This document shows positions 29,186-37,024 of a DNA stretch of 64,000 nt, piece after piece. Source of the stretch: Amycolatopsis benzoatilytica AK 16/65 (GTDB lineage: Bacteria > Actinomycetota > Actinomycetes > Mycobacteriales > Pseudonocardiaceae). Every line of letters begins with the position of its first letter. The first letter of the stretch is position 1. The notes beneath the pieces were generated by a model. It was not told the origin of the DNA. It made no database searches and saw only the letters and a program-made list of their open reading frames with translations. The stretch is taken from NCBI RefSeq assembly GCF_000383915.1, contig NZ_KB912942.1:5172367-5236366 (forward strand). Reading direction: 5' to 3'. A program made the translations under genes and the position numbers.

Positions 29186-29941
29186 TCAGCTTTCGCCGAG
29201 CGTTTTCTGCAGTGCTTTGTTCGCCTTGCGCGCCATGTCGGCGACCGCTTCCCGGCGGGCCGCATCCGCGGCGTAGTCGTCCTGACGGTTTCGGACCACC
29301 CGGGCAGGTGAACCGACCGCGATCGAGTAGTCCGGGATGTCACCGCGCACCACCGCATGCGCGCCGAGCACGCTGCCGCGGCCGATGCGGGTGCCCTTGA
29401 GGACGCTGACCTTGGTGCCGAGCCAGGTGTCCGGTCCGATCCGGACCGGCGACTTCACGATGCCCTGGTCCTTGATCGGCACGTGGATGTCGGCGGTGAC
29501 GTGGTCGAAGTCGCAGATGTAGACCCAGTCGGCGACGAGCGTGGCCGCGCCGAGCTCGATGTCGAGGTAGCAGTTGATCACGTTCTGCCGCCCGAACACC
29601 GACTTGTCACCGATGCGAAGGGACCCCTCGTGACAGCGGATCGCGTTGCCGTCCCCGATGTGTACCCAGCGGCCGATCTCCATCCGGCCGTAGCCGGGGC
29701 GGCAGTGGATCTCTACATTCTTGCCGAGGAACAGCATCCCGCGGAGAATGATGTGCGGGTTCGCGATGCGGAATTTGAGCAGGCGGTAGTACCGGACGAG
29801 GTACCACGGCGTGTACGCGCGATTGCGCAGCACCCAGCGCAGCGAGTCAGCCGTCAGGAACTTCGCCTGGTGCGGGTCCCGACGGGCCCGCCGCCAGGCG
29901 CGTACGCGCGACAGCGCGGGCGCACCCCACATCGACGTCAT
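29186..29941 (-). CDS. Left-handed beta-helix acyltransferase, Rv3034c-like
   Basis: 251 aa. Hexapeptide repeats fill about residues 65-200 (GKNVEIHCRPGYGRMEIGRWVHIGDG, IGDKSVFGRQNVINC, IGPDTWLGTKVSVLKGTRIGRGS, PDYSIAVGSPARVVRNR), the trimeric LbetaH fold of sugar O-acetyltransferases. A catalytic-type His is in DFDHVTADIHVPI. Its mycobacterial counterpart in the methylglucose locus is the proposed acetyltransferase Rv3034c, so acylation of the polysaccharide is the best guess. ATG 29941 lies 7 nt after a TACGGT box (minus strand of 29949-29954); a second ATG at 29932 is possible. Confidence 0.85.
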   Translation of the reverse strand: MTSMWGAPALSRVRAWRRARRDPHQAKFLTADSLRWVLRNRAYTPWYLVRYYRLLKFRIANPHIILRGMLFLGKNVEIHCRPGYGRMEIGRWVHIGDGNAIRCHEGSLRIGDKSVFGRQNVINCYLDIELGAATLVADWVYICDFDHVTADIHVPIKDQGIVKSPVRIGPDTWLGTKVSVLKGTRIGRGSVLGAHAVVRGDIPDYSIAVGSPARVVRNRQDDYAADAARREAVADMARKANKALQKTLGES

Positions 29942-29993
29942 ACCGTTGACCGTAACCTGTCGACGACGGCCGGCCGCAGGCAAGGGGAGCAGG

Positions 29994-30941
29994 ATGGGGA
30001 CCAAGCTGATCATCGACACCGATCCCGGGGTCGATGACGCTTTCGCGATCGCACTGGCCGCGAGGTCGGAGGACGTCGACCTGCTGGGCGTCACGACCGT
30101 CTTCGGGAACGTGCCGCTGGCCACCACGACGTCCAACGCGCGCCGGTTGCTGCAGCTGTGCGACCGGCCGGACGTCCCGGTCGCGGCAGGCGCCGCGCGG
30201 CCGCTTGTTTACCGCGAGCTGCACCGAGCCAGCACCGTGCACGGTTCGGACGGATTGTCCGGACGCGGCGGTTCGCTGCCGGAGGCCACCCGTCCGCTTG
30301 AAGACTCGGACGCGGTGAGCCTGATGGTCTCGCTGCTCGAAGCCGCGGACGAGCCGGTGACCATCGCTCCGATCGGTCCGCTCACGAACATCGCCGCCCT
30401 GCTCGCGGCACACCCTGGCGTGCGGTCGAAGATCGCGCGGATCGTCCTGATGGGCGGCGCGATCGTCCGTGGCAACGCGACCGCGGTCGCCGAGTTCAAC
30501 ATCTGGGCCGACCCGGACGCGGCGCGACGGGTGATCGTCGAGGACGACGTCCCGTGCGTGATGGTCCCTCTCGACCTCACCCACCGCTGCGCCGTCGACG
30601 GCGAATGGCTGGCGAAACTCGCCGCGTCCGGGCCGGTGGGGCAGGCGCTGAACGGGTTCACGCCGGACTACCTCGCGCACTATCGGCAGGTGCTCGGCTA
30701 CGAAGGCATCGTGATGCACGACGCGGTGGCGGTCGCCGAAGCGATCCGGCCGGGCCTCCTGCGCACGGAGACGCATCCGGTCAACGTCGATTCGACGCCC
30801 GGCCCGACTCGCGGCATGACGATCGTCGACCAGCGGGCGGTGCCGAAGGCGCCGACCGGACGGCTGGTCGAGGTGGCGGTCGACACGGAACTGGACGGGC
30901 TGCGTGAGTTCGTGCTGTCGAGACTCGCCGGGGGTCGGTGA
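29994..30941 (+). CDS. Inosine/uridine-preferring nucleoside hydrolase
   Basis: 315 aa. IUNH family: the calcium-binding N-terminal motif DTDPGVDDAFAIAL (8-21) is complete, followed by NPLTNIA-type VTIAPIGPLTNIAALLA, VLMGGAIVRGN and AEFNIWADPDAARRV, and C-terminal MHDAVAVAEAI carrying the last Asp ligand. It hydrolyses ribonucleosides to base and ribose; specificity is uncertain. GGGGAGCAGG is the ribosome binding site of ATG 29994. Its stop overlaps the start of the NlpC/P60 gene (TGATG). Confidence 0.94.
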   Translation: MGTKLIIDTDPGVDDAFAIALAARSEDVDLLGVTTVFGNVPLATTTSNARRLLQLCDRPDVPVAAGAARPLVYRELHRASTVHGSDGLSGRGGSLPEATRPLEDSDAVSLMVSLLEAADEPVTIAPIGPLTNIAALLAAHPGVRSKIARIVLMGGAIVRGNATAVAEFNIWADPDAARRVIVEDDVPCVMVPLDLTHRCAVDGEWLAKLAASGPVGQALNGFTPDYLAHYRQVLGYEGIVMHDAVAVAEAIRPGLLRTETHPVNVDSTPGPTRGMTIVDQRAVPKAPTGRLVEVAVDTELDGLREFVLSRLAGGR

Positions 30942-32521
30942 TGGCGGCGGTCGGGGGGTCGCCGTTTGACGGCGAGTCGCAGGTCGGGGCCAGCTCGGGG
31001 GGCGGCGGCGAGTCGTTGCCGACTATTGGCGACGGGGCTGGCGGCTCCTCGGCCGCGAGCGGCGGAGCGTCGGGCAGCGTGTCGCCGACGGATGGCGAAA
31101 GCTTGGCCAACGGGGGCGGGTCGCCGGCAAACGGCGACGCCGCAGGAGCCGAGGGCGCGTCGCCGGTAAGCGGCGAAACCGCGAAGGGCGAGCGTGGGTC
31201 GCTAGTAGGCGGCGACAACGTGACGGGCGAGCGTGTGTCGTCGCTTACCGGCGAAGAGGCCGGCGAGCTGTCGCCGCTCAATGGCGACAGCCCCGGTCTC
31301 CCGGCACAGAGCGGCGAGATTTCTACGTCGACCAGCGTGTCGCCATTGGGTGGCGAAACGGCTGAGCCCTCGAGCACCGGGACCGTGGGTCCAGCGAAGG
31401 CGGGCTTTCTTGCCCGGAATCGGCGAGTCGCGGTCGTGCTGGCGACGGTTGTCGTGGTCGTCGCCGCGGTGACGGTCGCGTTCCAGGTTCTGCCTGGCGG
31501 TCGTGGCCAAGCGGAGCCCGGGAACGTCGCGGCGACGTCGGCGCCCGCTCCGGCGAGCGCGGCTGCCTCGTTGCCGCCGTCGGCGTCCGCGGTGCCAGCT
31601 CAGCCGGGCGTGCCGCAGCCAGGCGAGTTCGGGCCGTGGGCGTCGCGGACGAGTCAATGGCTCGACATCCCGCTGCGGGCGATGAACGGGTACGCGCAGG
31701 CGACCGTCACGCTCAGCAAGGAACAGCCGGAGTGTCACCTTTCCTGGATAACCCTTGCCGCGATCGGGAAGGTCACCAGCGACCACGGGCGTGCGCAGGG
31801 TGGCCACATCGGCGACAACGGGACTCTCGGTAAGCCGCTGGGCACCGTCGAAGTCCGCGACTTCTACCACCGCGTCGTCTCGACGCCGGGTGCTGCCGGG
31901 CCGTTGCAGCTCTCCCCCGAGGTGTGGTCGAAGTGGCAGCGGAGCGCGTCCGGCGGCAAGCCGGACATCCAGAACGTCGACGACGCGGCCCTCACCGCCG
32001 GCCGGGCGCTGTGTGCGAATGGTCGCGATTTGGCGACGGACTGGTGGAACGGCGTCGCCACGCTAGAACCGGCGCCGGTCGTCCTGCACCGGACGCTCGC
32101 GACGATGAACGTCTACGGCACGGTCGGCCAAAGCGCCCAGCCGCCGAACCCGGCAGTCCTGACCGCGGTCGACTTCGCGATCGACCAGATCGGGCTCCCC
32201 TATGTCTGGGGCGGCAACGGCACCCACGACGCGGATCCCGGATTCGACTGCTCGGGCCTGACGACAGCCGCGTACGCGAGCGCGGACATCAAACTGATGC
32301 GCACGGCCGACACGCAGTTCCGCAGCGTCACCCGCGTGAACGAGCCGCAGCTGGGCGACTTGATCTTCTACGGCGAGCCGGCCACGAAGATCCATCACGT
32401 GGGGCTGTACATCGGGAACCAGCAGATGATCGACGCGCCCCAAACCGGGCAAGCGGTGCAGGTTCATCCGTACCGGAAGCCGGGCGACGACTACGCGGGT
32501 GCCGGGCGGCCTACTGCTTGA
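30941..32521 (+). CDS. NlpC/P60 cell-wall hydrolase with transglycosylase-like domain and a repeat-built cytoplasmic tract
   Basis: 526 aa. Residues 1-145 are a low-complexity tract with nine to ten S-P-x-x-G-D/E motifs, several at exact 13-residue intervals (SPTDGE 49, SPANGD 61, SPVSGE 74). One transmembrane helix follows (about 163-183), then a Pro/Ala linker. Next is a lytic-transglycosylase-like domain (about 240-400: IPLRAMNGYAQA, CHLSWITLAAIGKVTSDHG) in which the catalytic Glu position is Thr279. The C-terminal NlpC/P60 peptidase has Cys437 (FDCSGL) and His486 (HHVGLYIG). The expected role is peptidoglycan stem-peptide cleavage outside a type II membrane anchor. ATG 30941 overlaps the nucleoside hydrolase stop; GTG 30938 is possible. 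Confidence 0.85.
   Translation: MAAVGGSPFDGESQVGASSGGGGESLPTIGDGAGGSSAASGGASGSVSPTDGESLANGGGSPANGDAAGAEGASPVSGETAKGERGSLVGGDNVTGERVSSLTGEEAGELSPLNGDSPGLPAQSGEISTSTSVSPLGGETAEPSSTGTVGPAKAGFLARNRRVAVVLATVVVVVAAVTVAFQVLPGGRGQAEPGNVAATSAPAPASAAASLPPSASAVPAQPGVPQPGEFGPWASRTSQWLDIPLRAMNGYAQATVTLSKEQPECHLSWITLAAIGKVTSDHGRAQGGHIGDNGTLGKPLGTVEVRDFYHRVVSTPGAAGPLQLSPEVWSKWQRSASGGKPDIQNVDDAALTAGRALCANGRDLATDWWNGVATLEPAPVVLHRTLATMNVYGTVGQSAQPPNPAVLTAVDFAIDQIGLPYVWGGNGTHDADPGFDCSGLTTAAYASADIKLMRTADTQFRSVTRVNEPQLGDLIFYGEPATKIHHVGLYIGNQQMIDAPQTGQAVQVHPYRKPGDDYAGAGRPTA
30959..31356 (+). repeat. In-frame array of 17-bp palindromic elements in the NlpC/P60 gene
   Basis: Nine 17-mers of the TCGCC-N7-GGCGA type start at 30959, 31016, 31082, 31121, 31160, 31199, 31238, 31271 and 31340, with a tenth degenerate copy at 31301. 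Examples are TCGCCGTTTGACGGCGA (30959), TCGCCGGTAAGCGGCGA (31160) and TCGCCGCTCAATGGCGA (31271). Five consecutive starts are exactly 39 nt apart (17-nt repeat, 22-nt variable spacer). Every copy is in the frame encoding S-[P/L/S]-x-x-G-[D/E]. Confidence 0.88.
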
Positions 32522-32632
32522 CGCCGTCCGGGCCGGCCACGGTGTTGCCGTGCCGGTCCGCCGTGCGCGGCAGAGCGGACGCGGTCGTCTCGTTGAGACT
32601 GCTCGGCTAGGACTCCCGGGTCGTTGCGGGTC

Positions 32633-32688
32633 GGCTCGGGTATCTGCGACCGCTCGCCAATTGGCTCGCCGGCGCGGATACCCGAGCC
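32633..32688. terminator. Long hairpin between convergent genes
   Basis: GGCTCGGGTATC (32633-32644) pairs perfectly with GATACCCGAGCC (32677-32688); the loop contains a nested GCCAATTGGC palindrome (32656-32665). It lies in the 233-bp gap after the NlpC/P60 gene and before the stop of the SRPBCC gene. Confidence 0.65.
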
Positions 32689-32754
32689 TTCTCGTTCACC
32701 CGGGCGGGGTTCCGCACTCGGTCATCCCGGTGCGAAACCTCGTTACCGCCGGAC

Positions 32755-33168
32755 TCAGGTCTCGGATCGCGGGACGTCGAGGGTCCGCTTGACGACGTCC
32801 AGGCCGCGCGACATCGCGTCGGCCATCGGTGCAGCGAGCGTCTCCGGGAGTACGTCGCGGATCCACACCAGCCGGCACCGTTGCGCGCCATCCGCGATGA
32901 TCTGCATGGAAGCGTTGTCATGTTCTGGTTTAACGGTGCCGTCGACGACCGAGTAGACGATGCGGCGCGCGTCGTGGTCGACCGCGACGCGTCGTTCGCG
33001 GACCACAGTGCCGTCGGCGAAGGTGACGACTCGGCAGTCGGCCTCTGGGCGGGTGTCCGTCACGAAACCGGGGGCCATGCGCGAGGGGCCGGCGGTGAAA
33101 TCGCCGATCACCTCCCACACGGCCTCGGCATTGGACTCGATCGTGATTTCCTTGCGGATGGAAGCCAT
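32755..33168 (-). CDS. SRPBCC family protein (START-like)
   Basis: 137 aa. The polyketide-cyclase/START-like fold is shown by ASIRKEITIESNAEAVWEVIGDFTAGP at the N-terminus, EADCRVVTFADGTVVRERRV and the C-terminal helix TLAAPMADAMSRGLDVVKRTLD. Such domains bind hydrophobic ligands; no enzyme function can be assigned. ATG 33168 has an AGGAG motif 4 nt upstream. It lies 25 bp downstream of the VOC gene and probably in one transcript with it. Confidence 0.83.
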   Translation of the reverse strand: MASIRKEITIESNAEAVWEVIGDFTAGPSRMAPGFVTDTRPEADCRVVTFADGTVVRERRVAVDHDARRIVYSVVDGTVKPEHDNASMQIIADGAQRCRLVWIRDVLPETLAAPMADAMSRGLDVVKRTLDVPRSET

Positions 33169-33193
33169 CTCTCCTGCTTGTCTCGTCAGCGGA

Positions 33194-33553
33194 TCAGTCG
33201 CGTGCGGCCAGGCACAGAAGGTGCCCCTGCGGATCGGCCAGGACCACCCATTGGCCTTCGCCGGGTTGAAAGTCGGGCTGCCTGGCGCCGAGTTCGCGCA
33301 GCCGGGCGATGGTCGTGTCCAGGTCGGACACCAGAAAGTCCAGGTGGGCTTGCTTCCCGGGGCCAGGCCAGGCGGGCGGTTGATAGCCCTCGACCCGCAC
33401 GAAGGCGAGCTGGAGCTCACCGTCGCCCAGGTAGACGGAGTCCTCGTCGCTGGCGGTCGTCGGCCAGCCGGTGATTTCTTGGTAGAACTCGGCCAGTGCT
33501 GCGGGATCGGCGCAGTCGAGCACGACTGTGGCGAGTTGGACCAGTGCGGGCAT
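33194..33553 (-). CDS. VOC family protein (glyoxalase/bleomycin-resistance fold)
   Basis: 119 aa. Two beta-alpha-beta-beta-beta modules: VQLATVVLDCADPAALAEFYQEITGW and AHLDFLVSDLDTTIARLRELGARQ, ending with the typical VVLADPQGHLLCLA. His/Glu metal positions are partly kept (AHLDF, GELQLAF), so it could be a dioxygenase/isomerase or a binding protein. The 103-bp gap to the divergent AraC regulator at 33657 makes that regulator the likely controller of this gene and the SRPBCC gene. Confidence 0.85.
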   Translation of the reverse strand: MPALVQLATVVLDCADPAALAEFYQEITGWPTTASDEDSVYLGDGELQLAFVRVEGYQPPAWPGPGKQAHLDFLVSDLDTTIARLRELGARQPDFQPGEGQWVVLADPQGHLLCLAARD

Positions 33554-33656
33554 GGCGTACCTCCTCGGGTTCGGTCTGCACCAGCCTGCGCCGAAGCCGC
33601 TGTCCGGTCTTGAAGATCTTTGCGGAATTGTCAGACCCTCCGCATAGCCTGCGACG

Positions 33657-34472
33657 GTGCTGTCCTTTGAAGCTCTCGCGACTCGTACGGAATTCGCCGT
33701 CGCTGCGGTGGACTGCCAAGACGACCACCGCGGATGGTCGGCCGAGCAGCCGCGCGACGACGTGCGGCTCGTCCTCGTGCGCGAGGGCGGGTTTCGCCGA
33801 CGGGTGCGCGGCGTCGACGTGGACCTTGATCGCACTGTCGGTTACCTCGGACTGCCGGGCGAGGAGGAACATTTCGCCCACCCGGCAGGCGGTGACAAGT
33901 GCACGTCGATCAGCTTGACCCCTGAGTTCTGGCGCGCCTTCGCGGGCGATGCACCCCGGTTGGCTCGCGGATCGTTGTATGTGGACGGCAGGCTCGAACT
34001 TGCCCACCGCCAAGTCCTCGCGACGGCGCGCACTGCTGGCGACGCGGGCGAGGAAGGGCTGGCCGAACTCGTGGCAGAGGCCGTTCGGCAGGTGGTGGTG
34101 TCGACTTTTCCGGACAGTGGCCGGGCGGGGGTCCACGACAGGGCGCTGGCAGCTCGGGCCCGCGCTGCGATCAACGACGGTCATCCGGCTGCGGACGGAC
34201 TAGTTTCGCTCGCGGCGTTGCTGGACGTCTCGCCTTATCGGCTGAGTCGGGTTTTCCGTCGCGAGCTAGGGGTTTCGTTGACGCGCTATCGAAACCGGGT
34301 CCGGGTTTCCCGTGCGATGGACCGGCTGGCGAGCGGCGAGCCGAGTCTGGCGGTCCTTGCCGCCGACCTCGGTTTCGCCGACCAAGCACACTTGTGCCGG
34401 ACGGTTCGTGAGCACTTGGGTCATACGCCGACCGCGTTGCGCGGGCTGCTCAGGCCGGGTGGCCGCGGGTAG
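33657..34472 (+). CDS. AraC family transcriptional regulator
   Basis: 271 aa. An N-terminal cupin-like sensor domain (about 1-110, with HFAHPAGGDKCTSISLTPEFW) is followed by two C-terminal helix-turn-helix motifs: VSLAALLDVSPYRLSRVFRRELG and PSLAVLAADLGFADQAHLCRTVREHLG. The start is GTG 33657. Divergent from the VOC/SRPBCC pair. The inducer is unknown. Confidence 0.9.
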   Translation: MLSFEALATRTEFAVAAVDCQDDHRGWSAEQPRDDVRLVLVREGGFRRRVRGVDVDLDRTVGYLGLPGEEEHFAHPAGGDKCTSISLTPEFWRAFAGDAPRLARGSLYVDGRLELAHRQVLATARTAGDAGEEGLAELVAEAVRQVVVSTFPDSGRAGVHDRALAARARAAINDGHPAADGLVSLAALLDVSPYRLSRVFRRELGVSLTRYRNRVRVSRAMDRLASGEPSLAVLAADLGFADQAHLCRTVREHLGHTPTALRGLLRPGGRG

Positions 34473-34504
34473 GCCCATACGATCAGAGGTCCGAGAACCC
34501 AAAG

Positions 34505-35227
34505 TCAGCTGGACCGCTCGCCTAGTGCCGCGACCAGGCGCTTCGCTGCGGCATCGAGCGCGGGACTGTGCTGCCCCGCCCGGTATCGGCGCGCAGCAAC
34601 GATAATCGCGGCCGCCACGGTTGCCCGGTCGAAGACCGGGACGGCGATCGCGCGGATGTCCGGGTCGGCCAGCCCGTCGCTGCGGGCGATCCGCTGCGCC
34701 CGGATCGTCGGCAGTTCAGCGTGGAACGCCTGGACCAGCTCGACGTTCGGCTCAGCTCGTAGCAGCTCTTCCCGGTCACGGTCCGCGGCGAAAGCCAGCA
34801 GCAGCCGGCCAGCCGCTGTCCGGAGGGCTGGACGCGGCGCGTGTTCGTCGGTGACCCGTTGGATCCGTTGCGGCGCACGCGGACCCGCGTGGTCGAGGTA
34901 CAGCACCTGCCGTCCGACCAGCACCGCGAGGGCCAGCGGAGCGCGGGCCGTCTGGCTGAGCCGTTCGAGTTCGCCGTGGTGCAAGCCCGCCGGGGCGGTG
35001 AAAGCGCCTGCCAGCAGTCCCAGTACTTGCGGGCGCAGGCCCAGCCGGTATCGCCGGTCCTCGGCGACCAGGTATCCGCAGGCGCGAAGTTCCTGGACCA
35101 GGTCCTGAGTGGAACTGACCGGGGCGTCGACGGCGGCCGCGATTTCGGACAACGTCAACGGAACTGGCGCGCGAGCCACGACATCGAGGATCTGATCCGC
35201 TCGCCTGAGCGCGCGTTGTCCGGCCAT
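34505..35227 (-). CDS. IclR family transcriptional regulator
   Basis: 240 aa. N-terminal winged helix: ALRRADQILDVVARAPVPLTLSEIAAAVDAPVSSTQDLVQEL, then the IclR effector domain with LERLSQTARAPLALAVLVGRQVLYLD, LRTAAGRLLLAF and the C-terminal AIAVPVFDRATVAAAIIVAARR. ATG 35227 is chosen; an in-frame codon at 35233 is possible. It is divergent from the CoA-transferase gene with about 64 bp between starts, so it most likely controls it. Confidence 0.9.
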   Translation of the reverse strand: MAGQRALRRADQILDVVARAPVPLTLSEIAAAVDAPVSSTQDLVQELRACGYLVAEDRRYRLGLRPQVLGLLAGAFTAPAGLHHGELERLSQTARAPLALAVLVGRQVLYLDHAGPRAPQRIQRVTDEHAPRPALRTAAGRLLLAFAADRDREELLRAEPNVELVQAFHAELPTIRAQRIARSDGLADPDIRAIAVPVFDRATVAAAIIVAARRYRAGQHSPALDAAAKRLVAALGERSS

Positions 35228-35291
35228 GGCCACACTTTACGCATATCCGGAAAGACGCTCAGCGGTGCCGAGACCGCGAAATGCTGGTGTC

Positions 35292-36659
35292 ATGAGCGAA
35301 GAAATCGTTGCCGCGCTAGCGGCGGACCTGGGTGTCGAGGCAGGAAAAGTCCAGATCGTGGGAGCCGATCCGGTGACGCCGTCGCCGCACCGGCTCGGCG
35401 AATCGGCCGCGGCCGCGATCGCCCTTTTCGGGCAGCAGATCGCCGCGATCGCGGAGACCGGGCAACCGGTCCGGGTGCGTGTTGACGAGGCCGTCGACCA
35501 GTTGCGTTCTTCGTATCTGACCACGATCAACGGCCAGCCGGCGCATCATCTCGCCGAAGACCCCGCCGCGCTCGGCAACAACGACTTCTACCGGGCACGA
35601 GACGAGCGGTGGATCTTTCTCATCACCACGTACCCGCACCAGCGCGACGCGGTGTGCAAGGTGCTCAACTGCCCGCCGTCGCGGGATCGGATCGCTGAAG
35701 CTGCCCAGCATTGGGACGCGTTCGCGCTTGAGGACGCAGTGTGCGCGGCCGGCGGTGTCGCGGCGGTTGTGCGCAGTGCCGAAGAATGGCGCGCGTCAGC
35801 CGTCGGACAGGCGAGTCTGGCTCATCCGGTGATCCGGCTGGAGCGCATCGGCGACGCCGAGCCGCGCCCGTTGCCGGAAACCGGCCACTGGCCCCCGCTC
35901 GGCGGGTTGCGGGTGCTTGACCTCACGCATGTCATCGCGGGTCCGTTCGCGACCAAGCTGCTCGCCGCGTTCGGGGCGAACGTTCTGCATGTCACGCGTC
36001 CGGACCTGCCGGACCCTCAGGCGATGATCGCGCTGACCGGCGGCGGCAAGCGCAACGCCTACTGCGACCTCCGCGAGCCGGGCCAGGCGGATCGGCTCGG
36101 CGAGCTCTGCGCCGAGGCTGACGTCTTCGTCAACGCCTACCGCGGGATGACCGCCCGGGGTTTCGACGCGGAAACCCTCGCTGCGCGGTCTCCGGGCCTC
36201 GTCGCGCTCGATTTTCACTGCTGGGGCGCGGACGGGCCGTGGGCGCGTCGTGGCGGATTCGATCAGTTGGCTTGCGCCGCCACGGGATTCGCACAAGCTG
36301 AGGCGCGGGACGGGATTCCGTCGTTGCCGCCGACCTACTTGCTCAACGACTACCTGGCCGCCTACCTCGGTGCTGCCGGGGTGCTGGCGGCCGTGCGCCG
36401 ACGCGCCGTCGAAGGGGGCAGCTGGCGAGTGCGGGTCGAGCTGGCGCGAGTGTGCACCTGGGTGCAGGAGCTCGGCGTGTTTCCGCTGGAGCAGGTCCGC
36501 CATCTCCCCCGGCCGGATGCGCCGGCGATCGGTCGGCACCCGACCCAGGGTCCGATGGGCACGATCGTCGAACCTGCTCTGCCACTGGACTTCGGCGGGT
36601 TGCCGACGCCTGTTCCGAAGCCTCCGCATCTGCTGGGAACGTCGCCGTTGGCGTGGTGA
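35292..36659 (+). CDS. Class III CoA-transferase (CaiB/BaiF) with permuted halves
   Basis: 455 aa. Residues about 215-290 match the canonical N-terminus of class III CoA-transferases (LRVLDLTHVIAGPFATKLLAAFGANVLHV). The preceding part resembles the middle and C-terminal portion of the same family: GQPVRVRVDEAVDQLRSSYL (catalytic-Asp-like), then RARDERWIFLITTYPHQRDAVCKVL and EDAVCAAGGVAAVVRSAEEW. A second active-site-like segment, SWRVRVELARVCTWVQE, occurs near 375-390 with Glu in place of Asp. A natural permutation or partial duplication is the simplest reading. The substrate is unknown. The last codons lie in a 21-bp tandem repeat. Start ATG 35292 gives MSEEIVAALAADLG. Confidence 0.82.
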   Translation: MSEEIVAALAADLGVEAGKVQIVGADPVTPSPHRLGESAAAAIALFGQQIAAIAETGQPVRVRVDEAVDQLRSSYLTTINGQPAHHLAEDPAALGNNDFYRARDERWIFLITTYPHQRDAVCKVLNCPPSRDRIAEAAQHWDAFALEDAVCAAGGVAAVVRSAEEWRASAVGQASLAHPVIRLERIGDAEPRPLPETGHWPPLGGLRVLDLTHVIAGPFATKLLAAFGANVLHVTRPDLPDPQAMIALTGGGKRNAYCDLREPGQADRLGELCAEADVFVNAYRGMTARGFDAETLAARSPGLVALDFHCWGADGPWARRGGFDQLACAATGFAQAEARDGIPSLPPTYLLNDYLAAYLGAAGVLAAVRRRAVEGGSWRVRVELARVCTWVQELGVFPLEQVRHLPRPDAPAIGRHPTQGPMGTIVEPALPLDFGGLPTPVPKPPHLLGTSPLAW

Positions 36660-36679
36660 ACGTCGTCGTTGGCGTGGTG
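36638..36679 (+). repeat. 21-bp tandem repeat across the CoA-transferase stop codon
   Basis: Two 21-bp units (36638-36658 and 36659-36679) built on GTCGCCGTTGGCGTGGTG differ at one base; a degenerate third unit follows. Related GTCGCCGTTGCG pieces recur at about 36704 and 36797. The 365-bp gap 36660-37024 contains no convincing gene. Confidence 0.7.
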
Positions 36680-37024
36680 CACATCGGCGTTCCGGGCGGT
36701 TTGGTCGCCGTTGCGATCGTCGCAGGCAGGGCAAGACCGGGGGTTCGCGGGGTTGCGACGTCGCGACAGCCCGGTCGGCGGTCGGTGCGAATCGATCGCC
36801 GTTGCGGATGCTCCCGGCGGCACCGATCCGCGGCGACGATCGAACCGGCTTCCTCGCCAGCTCCGAGCCACGATTGCGATGTCCACGGCCAATGCGCGTG
36901 TCAGGCCTGGCAGCCCGGACGATCGGGACGTTTACGTCGCCGGTCCGAGCGGATTGTCGATAACGCACCGCCAGCGGCCGTCCGCGCCTTCCCTGGCGAC
37001 GGCGGCGGCAGGCCCGCGGCCCGG

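Noticed and set aside
30959..31356. CRISPR-like array (17-nt repeats, 22-nt spacers, 39-nt period)
   Set aside because: Repeats are too short, their loops vary, all copies are in one coding frame, and there is no cas gene or leader. A CRISPR finder may flag it wrongly.
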